Shown: positions 9,352-20,165 of the stretch, in pieces
How the letters are laid out: every line of letters starts with the position of its first letter
How positions within the stretch are numbered: position 1 is the first letter of the stretch
Assembly: GCF_963576615.1 (NCBI RefSeq)
Contig: NC_088711.1
Span: 5,518,001-5,582,000 of the forward strand
Direction of reading: 5' to 3'
DNA length: 64,000 nucleotides
DNA from: Watersipora subatra
Taxonomy: Eukaryota; Bryozoa; Gymnolaemata; Cheilostomatida; Watersiporidae
Notes under the pieces: model-generated
What the model saw: only the letters and a program-made list of their open reading frames with translations
Database searches by the model: none
What the model was told of the DNA's origin: nothing
Made by a program: the position numbers and the translations under genes

Positions 9352-12300
9352 ATGATGGTTCGGTATTTACAGGCTTTTTTTGGACTTTGTCTCCTTTTTG
9401 GTTTATCTGCATCTATTAGTGACAGCTGTATCTCGTGCATCGGCAAGGTAGATATATATTCATTTCAGAGAATCTAAGATATTCGCTAAGGGATCCTGTT
9501 TCATAGCTGAAGTAAAAGTACAGCTTTTATGTTTGATAGTCAGCAAAAATAGTACTTTACTTGTTGTGTTTTTCTCTTTTCTTCAAAATTTTATTTTTGT
9601 AGATTGTTGCAAACGAAAGGTTCAGTGACTAGTAAGATTCAAAACAAGAGGCGTATGTTAGTTAAAAATAAACTTGACATCATCGAATAAACAACTATGT
9701 GTACTTTACAGCAAACTAGTCGTTTGTAAACGGCTAGTAAATGTAAATGTGTTGGAATGGAGTTTATATTGGAGAGAAGTTTATATTGGAGAGAAGTTTA
9801 TATTGGAGAGAAGTTTATATTGGAGAGAAGTTTATATTGGAGAGAAGTTTATATTGGAGAGAAGTTTATATTGGAGAGAAGTTTATATTGGAGAGAAGTT
9901 TATATTGGAGAGAAGTTTATATTGGAGAGAAGTTTATATTGGAGAGAAGTTTATATTGGAGAGAAGTTTATATTGGAGAGAAGTTTATATTGGAGAGAAG
10001 TTTATATTGGAGAGAAGTTTATATTGGAGAGAAGTTTATATTGGAGAGAAGTTTATATTGGAGAGAAGTTTATATTGGAGAGAAGTTTATATTGGAGAGA
10101 AGTTTATATTGGAGAGAAGTTTATATTGGAGAGAAGTTTATATTGGAGAGAAGTTTATATTGGAGAGAAGTTTATATTGGAGAGAAGTTTATATTGGAGA
10201 GAAGTTTATATTGGAGAGAAGTTTATATTGGAGAGAAGTTTATATTGGAGAGAAGTTTATATTGGAGAGAAGTTTATATTGGAGAGAAGTTTATATTGAA
10301 GAGAAGTTTATATTGGAGAGAAGTTTATATTGGAGAGAAGTTTATATTGGAGAGAAGTTTATATTGGAGAGAAGTCTATATTGGAGAGAAGTTTATATTG
10401 GAGAGAAGTTTATATTGGAGAGAAGTTTATATTGGAGAGAAGTTTATATTGGAGAGAAGTTTATATTGGAGAGAAGTTTATATTGGAGAGAAGTTTATAT
10501 TGGAGAGAAGTTTATATTGGAGAGAAGTTTATATTGGAGAGAAGTTTATATTGGAGAGAAGTTTATATTGGAGAGAAGTTTATATTGGAGAGAAGTTTAT
10601 ATTGGAGAGAAGTTTATATTGGAGAGAAGTTTATATTGGAGAGAAGTTTATATTGGAGAGAAGTTTATATTGGAGAGAAGTTTATATTGAAGAGAAGTTT
10701 ATATTGGAGAGAAGTTTATATTGGAGAGAAGTTTATATTGGAGAGAAGTTTATATTGGAGAGAAGTTTATATTGGAGAGAAGTTTATATTGGAGAGGAGT
10801 TTATGTTGGAGAGAAGTTTATATTGGAGAGAAGTTTATATTGGAGAGAAGTTTATATTGGAGAGAAGTTTATATTGGAGAGAAGTTTATATTGGAGAGAA
10901 GTTTATATTGGAGAGAAGTTTATATTGGAGAGAAGTTTATATTGGAGAGAAGTTTATACTGGAGAGAAGTTTATATTGAAGAGAAGTTTATATTGAAGAG
11001 AAGTTTATATTGGAGAGAAGTTTATATTGGAGAGAAGTTTATATTGGAGAGAAGTTTATATTGGAGAAAAGTTTATATTGGAGAGAAGTTTATATTGGAG
11101 AGAAGTTTATATTGGAGAGAAGTTTATATTGGAGAGAAGTTTATATTGGAGAGAAGTTTATATTGAAGAGAAGTTTATATTGGAGAGAAGTTTATATTGG
11201 AGAGAAGTTTATATTGAAGAGAAGTTTATATTGAAGAGAAGTTTATATTGAAGAGAAGTTTATATTGGAGAGAAGTTTATATTGGAGAGAAGTTTATATT
11301 GGAGAGAAGTTTATATTGAAGAGAAGTTTATATTGAAGAGAAGTTTATATTGGAGAGAAGTTTATATTGGAGAGAAGTTTATATTGGAGAGAAGTTTATA
11401 TTGGAGAGAAGTTTATATTGGAGAGAAGTTTATATTGGAGAGAAGTTTATATTGGAGAGAAGTTTATATTGGAGAGAAGTTTATATTGGAGAGAAGTTTA
11501 TACTGGAGAGAAGTTTATATTGAAGAGAAGTTTATATTGGAGAGAAGTTTATATCGGAGAGAAGTTTATACTGGAGAGAAGTTTATATTGAAGAGAAGTT
11601 TATATTGAAGAGAAGTTTATATTGGAGAGAAGTTTATATTGAAGAGAAGTTTATATTGAAGAGAAGTTTATATTGGAGAGAAGTTTATATTGGAGAGAAG
11701 TTTATATTGGAGAGAAGTTTATATTGGAGAGAAGTTTATATTGGAGAGAAGTTTATATTGGAGAGAAGTTTATATTGGAGAGAAGTTTATACTGGAGAGA
11801 AGTTTATATTGAAGAGAAGTTTATATTGAAGAGAAGTTTATATTGGAGAGAAGTTTATATTGGAGAGAAGTTTATATTGGAGAGAAGTTTATATTGGAGA
11901 GAAGTTTATATTGGAGAGAAGTTTATATTGGAGAGAAGTTTATATTGGAGAGAGGTTTATATTGGAGAGAAGTTTATATTGGAGAGAAGTTTATATTGAA
12001 GAGAAGTTTATATTGGAGAGAAGTTTATATTGGAGAGAAGTTTATATTGAAGAGAAGTTTATATTGAAGAGAAGTTTATATTGGAGAGAAGTTTATATTG
12101 GAGAGAAGTTTATATTGGAGAGAAGTTTATATTGGAGAGAAGTTTATATTGGAGAGAAGTTTATATTGGAGAGAAGTTTATATTGGAGAGAAGTTTATAT
12201 TGGAGAGAAGTTTATATTGGAGAGAAGTTTATATTGGAGAGAAGTTTATATTGGAGAGAAGTTTATATTGGGGAGAAGTTTATATTGGAGAGAAGTTTAT

Positions 12301-15300
12301 ATTGGAGAGAAGTTTATATTGAAGAGAAGTTTATATTGGAGAGAAGTTTATATTGGAGAGAAGTTTATATTGAAGAGAAGTTTATATTGGAGAGAAGTTT
12401 ATATTGGAGAAAAGTTTATATTGGAGAGAAGTCTATATTGGAGAGAAGTTTATATTGGAGAGAAGTTTATATTGAAGAGAAGTTTATATTGGAGAGAAGT
12501 TTATATTGGAGAAAAGTTTATATTGGAGAGAAGTTTATATTGGAGAGAAGTTTATATTGGAGAGAAGTTTATATTGGAGAGAAGTTTATATTGGAGAGAA
12601 GTTTATATTGAAGAGAAGTTTATATTGGAGAGAAGTTTATATTGGAGAGAAGTTTATATTGGAGAGAAGTTTATATTGAAGAGAAGTTTATATTGGAGAG
12701 AAGTTTATATTGGAGAGAAGTTTATATTGAAGAGAAGTTTATATTGGAGAGAAGTTTATATTGGAGAGAAGTTTATATTGAAGAGAAGTTTATATTGAAG
12801 AGAAGTTTATATTGGAGAGAAGTTTATATTGGAGAGAAGTTTATATTGGAGAGAAGTTTATATTGGAGAGAAGTTTATATTGGAGAGAAGTTTATATTGG
12901 AGAGAAGTTTATATTGGAGAGAAGTTTATATTGGAGAGAAGTTTATATTGGAGAGAAGTTTATATTGGAGAGAAGTTTATATTGGAGAGAAGTTTATATT
13001 GGAGAGAAGTTTATATTGGAGAGAAGTTTATATTGGAGAGAAGTTTATATTGGAGAGAAGTTTATATTGGAGAGAAGTTTATATTGGAGAGAAGTTTATA
13101 TTGGAGAGAAGTTTATATTGGAGAGAAGTTTATATTGGAGAGAAGTTTATATTGGAGAGAAGTTTATATTGAAGAGAAGTTTATATTGGAGAGAAGTTTA
13201 TATTGGAGAGAAGTTTATATTGAAAAGAAGTTTATATTGAAGAGAAGTTTATATTGGAGAGAAGTTTATATTGGAGAGAAGTTTATATTGGAGAGAAGTT
13301 TATATTGGAGAGAAGTTTATATTGGAGAGAAGTTTATATTGGAGAGAAGTTTATATTGGAGAGAAGTTTATATTGGAGAGAAGTTTATATTGGAGAGAAG
13401 TTTATATTGGAGAGAAGTTTATATTGGAGAGAAGTTTATATTGGAGAGAAGTTTATATTGGAGAGAAGTTTATATTGGAGAGAAGTTTATATTGGAGAGA
13501 AGTTTATATTGGAGAGAAGTTTATACTGGAGAGAAGTTTATATTGAAGAGAAGTTTATATTGGAGAGAAGTTTATATTGGAGAAAAGTTTATATTGGAGA
13601 GAAGTTTATATTGGAGAGAAGTTTATATTGGAGAGAAGTTTATATTGGAGAGAAGTTTATATTGGAGAGAAGTTTATATTGGAGAGAAGTTTATATTGAA
13701 GAGAAGTTTATATTGGAGAGAAGTTTATATTGGAGAGAAGTTTATATTGAAGAGAAGTTTATATTGAAGAGAAGTTTATATTGGAGAGAAGTTTATATTG
13801 GAGAGAAGTTTATATTGGAGAGAAGTTTATATTGGAGAGAAGTTTATATTGGAGAGAAGTTTATATTGGAGAGAAGTTTATATTGGAGAGAAGTTTATAT
13901 TGGAGAGAAGTTTATATTGGAGAGAAGTTTATATTGGAGAGAAGTTTATATTGGAGAGAAGTTTATATTGGAGAGAAGTTTATATTGGAGAGAAGTTTAT
14001 ATTGGAGAGAAGTTTATATTGGAGAGAAGTTTATATTGGAGAGAAGTTTATATTGGAGAGAAGTTTATATTGAAGAGAAGTTTATATTGGAGAGAAGTTT
14101 ATATTGGAGAGAAGTTTATATTGAAGAGAAGTTTATATTGGAGAGAAGTTTATATTGGAGAAAAGTTTATATTGGAGAGAAGTCTATATTGGAGAGAAGT
14201 TTATATTGGAGAGAAGTTTATATTGGAGAGAAGTTTATATTGGAGAGAAGTTTATATTGAGAGAAGTTTATATTGGAGAGAAGTTTATATTGGAGAGAAG
14301 TTTATATTGGAGAGAAGTTTATATTGGAGAGAAGTTTATATTGGAGAGAAGTTTATATTGAAGAGAAGTTTATATTGAAGAGAAGTTTATATTGGAGAGA
14401 AGTTTATATTGGAGAAAAGTTTATATTGGAGAGAAGTTTATATTGGAGAGAAGTTTATATTGGAGAGAAGTTTATATTGGAGAGAAGTTTATATTGGAGA
14501 GAAGTTTATATTGGAGAGAAGTTTATATTGGAGAGAAGTTTATATTGGAGAGAAGTTTATATTGAGAGAAGTTTATATTGGAGAGAAGTTTATATTGGAG
14601 AGAAGTTTATATTGGAGAGAAGTTTATATTGGAGAGAAGTTTATATTGGAGAGAAGTTTATATTGGAGAGAAGTTTATATTGGAGAGAAGTTTATATTGG
14701 AGAGAAGTTTATATTGGAGAGAAGTTTATATTGGAGAGAAGCAACTGTTTTAATATAATATGCTGACAGGTTGAAGGTGGAGGACGAGGATGCAATTGGG
14801 ATGTTAATTCAAACTCCTGTGGAAAATATCAAATCAAGCTGCCCTACTGGATTGACTGCTATAGACCAGGCTCCAGTAAGTCTACACTCTACAGCAACAC
14901 AACTTATATCTATTGCGCTGATTGCATTATACCAGACAAATGGGAAAATATTTACATAAAAGAATTCCATGTAATTTCTAATTTTCTTACAAATTGAAGC
15001 CATCAGCTTTTTTATGGGAATGAAAAGATTGTTACAATTTTTGTTGCATACTACAAAAGTTTTTCATTTATTTAAACATTACATTTGAAAGCTAAATGCT
15101 ATAGCCGATTTACCTAGATATGTGTTTAGTAAATAATATGAAATAATACATGCCGTGTTACTCTTGTATCGAGATTCTTTCAAAATGCTGCTTTTATTTT
15201 CACCAAGTTTAATAAGTTTCACCAAGAAAAGTTAATAAGTTTACCTCAAAACATTGAAGAGTTTTTATGAAACTCTTTGTTAGCTTGGAGCAGTTCAATT

Positions 15301-15555
15301 AGCAATTTATTGAACATCTATAAGAGATTGCTTATTTTTACAGCGTGGCAAGCTTGTGCAGGAGATGACAACTGTGCTAAGAAATGTATCAGAGCTTATA
15401 TGAGCCGTTATGCTAAACTGTGTGCCAACGATCTGCATAAGAGTATTGGTGATTTAACCTGCCAAGACTTTGGAAGACTGCACAATGGAGGACCCAGAGG
15501 CTGCAGCAATTCTAACACAGACATCTATGTCAGAATGATGAATCAAAAATGCTAG
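9352..15555 (+). CDS. Invertebrate-type (i-type, destabilase-like) lysozyme, secreted
   Basis: Three exons: 9352-9447, 14770-14875 and 15344-15555 (stop TAG). Phases match (0, then 1), giving 137 aa. Residues 1-20 (MMVRYLQAFFGLCLLFGLSA) form a signal peptide. The mature domain carries the i-type signatures KVE, WDVNSNSCGKYQIK, PYWIDC, WQACAGDDNC, CIRAYMSRYA and FGRLHNGGPRGC. The expected catalytic Glu (KVE) and Asp (NWD) are both present. The enzyme hydrolyses peptidoglycan and, in some relatives, isopeptide bonds; the likely role is extracellular antibacterial defence or digestion. Two cysteines usual in the family are absent together: CIC reads CIG, and the following ES-G-C reads EGGG. A short deletion follows. 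Intron 1 (5,322 bp) is almost entirely a 17-bp satellite. The start was chosen as the upstream of two tandem ATGs ahead of the signal peptide. Confidence 0.93.
9759..14741 (+). repeat. 17-bp satellite array, about 293 copies, inside lysozyme intron 1
   Basis: The consensus unit GGAGAGAAGTTTATATT repeats without interruption for about 4,983 bp. The + strand of the consensus contains no C. Common variants are GGA to GAA, ATATTGG to ATACTGG, GAGAG to GAAAAG, GTTTA to GTCTA, and two 16-bp units (14257-14260 and 14562-14565). The consensus has no stop in any + frame, so three long phantom ORFs arise (ERSLYWREVYIGEKFIL per 51 bp). The GAA variant introduces TGA in one frame. The array starts 311 bp after the exon-1 donor and ends 28 bp before the exon-2 acceptor AG. 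Confidence 0.98.
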
Positions 15556-15640
15556 TGAAGTTCAATGTAAAAAGTTGAAAACTTAAATATAAAGAGATGC
15601 CTTTGAAATGGAGCTGTCTCTGTCATGGGATTTGTGTTGT

Positions 15641-15678
15641 AATTATAGATATATAAAGGTTTATATATCTATGATTGT
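15641..15678. repeat. AT-rich hairpin downstream of the lysozyme
   Basis: The arms TAGATATATAAA and TTTATATATCTA are separated by a 2-base loop, about 90 bp after the stop codon. It may be part of the 3' flank. No function is assigned. Confidence 0.6.
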
Positions 15679-15679
15679 A

Positions 15680-17538
15680 ATACTCATCAGTTGATATGCA
15701 ACAACAAAGTATTAAGGATCACAACAGATACTAGAAGTTTATATTCTACCTACTTGAACTTGGCCTCATAGTGATAGGTTTAAATGACTTTAAATAGTTA
15801 CAAATCTTGTCAGTGCCATTTTGATTTGGTCTCAACCTTATTTCACTAGCCAATGCTGACAAAAGCAAATCAGATCACATAAAAAATAACATGAAAATTT
15901 GATAATATTTAAAAAAAAAGATTCTTTTCATTTAAGGATGTTCTAGAATAGGATGCGCAAAATGTTTGTCTGGTGTTCTCAGTGATTTATGTCCAGTGGG
16001 ATGCTATGAAGTAGGTGGTTGTGCGCTATCAACAATTCTTGTTTATAAAAGTAAAAAATATTTACTCATCATCCTACTAAGGGTGTAAGAGGCATGTCTG
16101 TTTGTCGATCATCATATAAATTTAACTGATAGCAATAAAATAGCAACAGGTAAGAATGAGACGTGTCTAGACATATTTATTTATGCTGCAAGTTGAGCAT
16201 TTAGGAGGTACAGGCCTACAGCTCTACTATTACTAGCAGACTCTACTACTACTACTACTACTACTACTAATACTGAGCCATTGACTGCCCACAGAGTGCA
16301 AACTGATGGACTATGAGTATATGTAGTAAGACTGTAACTCATAGAGAGTCAGGATAACTAATACTGAGGTACTGAAAGAAGTAGGAATACCATTACTCAG
16401 GGTTATACCTGTATTTTATAACATTGAGATTGCTCAGATGTGTCGAGAGAATTATGATCTCCTGTTCCAAGAAGTGTTGAAAGTAGAAAATTGCAATCAG
16501 TGGAGACCTAGATCAAAGTTTAAAGACACCGTCAAAAGAAATATGAAGGTAATATCAACTGGGAAGGGACTAGCGTAGTAACAAATGCACTTTTGGAGTT
16601 ATCTGTTCTTACAACCGTAATGACTGGCAAAAGATGGATAAATCTAGAATAGCCTGGAAATGTTGAATTAAACCAATACAAACCTATTGTCGCACCAACA
16701 GACTGGTAACAATTGTAATTTGGAGTTACCTGCTCTTACAAGATGACTACCAGCCTATAAAAACATTATGTGAACCCTTTGAATAGCTTTAAAATGCATT
16801 TTCAATAGTCACTGCTTTCTGCTCAGCAGCTATGTTCTGTTGTAAGTATTGCTAAATATTATATCTGCAGCGCTTGAGATTTCTCATGTGCATAACCTTG
16901 CAACTCTGTGCAACAAATTATTAGTGCAGAATGAATAGTGCCGTGGTCTAAATATGGACCACAGAAATTACATCAGTGATATGATTACTATAACATATCA
17001 AATATCTCTTTAGTCTTCTGCTAACTCGTGACTATACTGCTTTGCCAGAATGAAATAAAACCATTTTGTGCATTTACTTTAAAAATTGGAAATGTTTAAA
17101 AGTCAAAAAAGCTGTAAATAGATTGGTTTTTCTTTATTTGTAATGAAATATATGAGTTTTTGTAGGCAAATGAAGTTTTTGTTTAAAGGTGTCTGAAACC
17201 TTTAGAAATTGTTTTTATACTAAAAAGTGAGCTTTTAAGTCTTCGAGACATTTCCTACCTTTACAACAAACAAATATTTTCTACATTGGTATTTCTACAA
17301 AAGAACAAGATATTACTGCTCTTAACAAGCGTAGAAAAATTTTAAATTTCACTAGTTTGTGATAATTCAGTAATTAAAACATCATCTGACTCGTCAGCAT
17401 CATGTGAAAATACTAATGACCAATTTACATATTTCTCTGCTCTTGTTTTTAGCCTGCTTTTTCTATCAATATATACTTTAAAATTAAATGGACAGCTCAA
17501 CTGAAATCAAATTAAACTTCTACTACCATGAACTAAGG
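15680..17538. other. Intergenic, no gene recognised
   Basis: AT-rich, with no supported ORF. A short (CTA)n microsatellite lies at about 16240-16270. Confidence 0.6.
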
Positions 17539-17541
17539 TTA

Positions 17542-18421
17542 AGGTTGACTTGCAACAAAATTCACATTACAGTTATTTGGTATCAAAGGATTCACTATGT
17601 CTTACTCTGTTGTGTTGCAGGTGCCAAATGTGTGGAAAAGTGATTACAAGCTCTTAAAAGCTCAAAAACGAAAAGCCGCCGTAGATTGGAATCTCTTTAT
17701 TTCTCTGACGTAGCCATGAAATTTGGTTATTGTCTTGTCACATGATGTTCTCACGTGAATTGAAAGGCCAATACAAAGCTCTATATAAACTTATCATAGC
17801 ACTAGTTCATGACAAACACTTCGGGTTTTACCGAAGGCCCCGTAGCAAATATAGATGCTCGCTACTTTACAGTTTTGTTTTGACCTGGTCTAAGCGGCAA
17901 GTCGTAATCTGATCATGTGACCCAATACTTTGCAAATAATTTCTGCAGCACTTTTCGATTATCACAGGTGACCAACAGGCTCGTCAGGATTATCAGACAA
18001 TGATATGTACTCCTTCGAGGTAAGGCTAAAAAATTAAACAAATTTTTACGGTAAGTTATAAGATATCACTGCTAAAAGTGATAGCATTACATTGACGATA
18101 AAACAGACGCGTAAGAACAATAGACATGGTTTTATTGAATGCGTGAAGTATATTTGTGAAAATATTTCGACGAGAAGGTAAGATTACATGAAAGTGTAAA
18201 CAGAAACCATCTCTCACAACTACGTCACATTTGAGCCGTTTTGGAAAGAGATTCCAAACTATGGCGGTCTCGTGTGGCTGCGATTAACTGTTCGTTTTTT
18301 AGCTTTTAAGAGCTTGTAATCACATTCCCACATATTTGGCACCTACAACACAACAGAGTAAGACATGGTGAATCTTTTGATATCAAATAACTGTAATGTG
18401 AATTTTGTTGCAAGTCAACCT
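17542..18421 (+). mobile_element. Non-autonomous inverted-repeat transposon (TTAA-flanked), copy A
   Basis: About 130-bp terminal inverted repeats. The left end begins AGGTTGACTTGCAACAAAAT; the right end is its reverse complement and finishes GCAAGTCAACCT. TTAA lies at both edges (17539-17542 and 18422-18425, the left one overlapping the terminal A). The interior has no transposase. It shares its interior with 49535-50436 in inverse orientation. TTAA targeting is typical of piggyBac-type transposases; that assignment is inference. Confidence 0.85.
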
Positions 18422-18744
18422 TTAAGGTGGTTTTCACCAGGTGACTTTCACCAGCGATGAAGCAAAGTTATTTAGTTTGAAACATATCTGTTCATGAAGA
18501 GGTATTTGCTTATAAGGATATTAACTGACATATTTGTATAACCTTCACCCTGCAGTTTGGCTAACACTGCTTGAGGCAGTAAGTGTAAAGAAAATTTTTA
18601 TAGTCAGCCAGATTTTTCATATTTTAGCACATCACAGAATCTATCAAATTCACAATTTCATCATTGCAACTTTCAGGGAAAATGTATATTCTTCAAATCA
18701 GCTCAAAGGGCGTGTTTTGAGATTCATTTAATGACACTCTCTCA

Positions 18745-18782
18745 CAATTATCTCCACACAGTTACCTGTGTAGAGATAATTG
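18745..18782. repeat. 17-bp inverted repeat (hairpin)
   Basis: The arms CAATTATCTCCACACAG and CTGTGTAGAGATAATTG pair with one mismatch around a 4-base loop. Confidence 0.8.
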
Positions 18783-19715
18783 CACCCAGTTGCCTCTAGG
18801 TATCTGGTGCATTTCTGTTGGTAAATTTTTCTTTTTTTCGTTTGACGAACCTCTGTATCAATGGCTGGGCCTGGTGCATGTTCATTTCCTACCGCTTCTC
18901 TTTGTCTAGTATGCCGGGCTGTATTGCCAGTGAACACGCCTTGTGCATGTTTATGCCGAGTTTTTGCGCGTGTGTTTTTTTGTATCTCTTGTTTTAGTGT
19001 TTTGCCTAGTAGATGTTAGCTGCAGGAGTTCCTCTCTTTGTTCAGTGTGCCTGATGCCTAAGCTAGTAACAGTGGTGGCACATAATCATCAGGCTACTTG
19101 TTCCATAGCTCACCATGTTTGGCTCTCGTACTAGTGGTAGTATCTGAAGCATTTAAACTGTTAGTTCTTCTTTTAGCTTTGTATGCTGAGCTCCTGTACA
19201 TCTGATGCATATTTATAGTGTTATGTCTATGTTATGTCTAGTGTGCCGAGCCCTTGCACCAGTGGCGGTGTACAATGCAGGTCCATTGAGTTATTTCCTT
19301 TGTTTGTGAAATACGCCGTATCTCCTGTGCCTTCCTTAATAAATTCCTATTTAATTCTCTCTCATTTTGCACACAGTTGCCTTTAGCACCCAACAAGTAT
19401 TAGGTAACTAGAAAGCTACTTTAGATTATAGTAGGAATTGTCTACACAATTAAAGAGTTTGATAAAAGAAGACAACCCCTTTCTGATGATCAGAACATGA
19501 GGTCCTATCACACTAACTTGTACTTGTACTTGTAACAAGCTATTAGCAACCATCTTGCCCTTTTGCCTAGCCTAAAGAAAACTGCTCAAGCTAAACCTAC
19601 AAACCAACTTTTCTTAAGTTTCCTATATAAAAAACTCCCATTTACCTTCCAGCAGCCTGATAACCAAATTCAAGTTGGACTGTTACGGTCAACACCCTAG
19701 AATGGTCAGCTACTG
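18783..19715. other. Intergenic with a diverged repeat; no gene
   Basis: The phrase 'GTGTGCCGAGCC...TGCAC' recurs loosely about every 100-150 bp between 18900 and 19280, suggesting an old tandem repeat. The short ORF at 18943-19134 falls within it and has no domain. Confidence 0.4.
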
Positions 19716-19718
19716 GTT

Positions 19719-19900
19719 TTAAAAAGAGATTCTAATCTATGGTAGTTTCATGATGGCGGCAATGACCTGTTCGTTTTTGAGCTTTTAAGAGCTTGTAATC
19801 ACATTTCCACATATTTTGCACCTACAACACAGCAGAGTAAGACATGGTGAATCTTTTGTTACCAAATAACCGTGATGTGAATTTTGTTGCATGTCAACCT
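19719..19900 (+). mobile_element. Right-end fragment of the TTAA-flanked element, copy B
   Basis: It matches the last about 190 bp of copy A: GAGATTCTAATCTATGG, GTTCGTTTTTGAGCTTTTAAG, then CAACCT and TTAA at 19901-19904. The left end is missing. Confidence 0.8.
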
Positions 19901-19934
19901 TTAAGTAATTATTCTATTACCCGTACAACAACAG

Positions 19935-20165
19935 ACATTCAGTAGTCTTTATTATAATAAGAGCCGTCCGCCCGAAGTAAAGCTAGGAGCATTAGCAAAC
20001 AGATTCCACCACGCAGCGTAGGAATGAAGTCGGGATATGTGGATTCCAGCGCAAGCGCTACCATCTGTACCACTCGACCGCTTTTCCATATCTAAGAATA
20101 ATTGTGTTCATAGTTATTACACATGATGATCTCTCATGGCGCACGAGTCTGCCAGCATACTAACA
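19935..20165 (-). mobile_element. tRNA-related SINE, copy 3
   Basis: It shares with copy 1 the leader (ATCATCATGTGTAATAACTATG on the minus strand), the overall order and the tail GGCTCTTATTA. The middle third differs, so tRNA-derived heads may have been exchanged or diverged. Confidence 0.55.

Noticed and set aside
9759-14741. CRISPR array
   Set aside because: Units are contiguous without spacers, and the locus is eukaryotic with introns.
9674-14766. Many long overlapping ORFs encoding ERSLYWREVYIGEKFIL repeats
   Set aside because: They are by-products of a stop-free 17-bp satellite present in all three frames and lying between lysozyme exons 1 and 2.
18943-19134. Possible small secreted peptide (hydrophobic N-terminal half)
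   Set aside because: It lies in a diverged tandem repeat and has no splice or conservation support.
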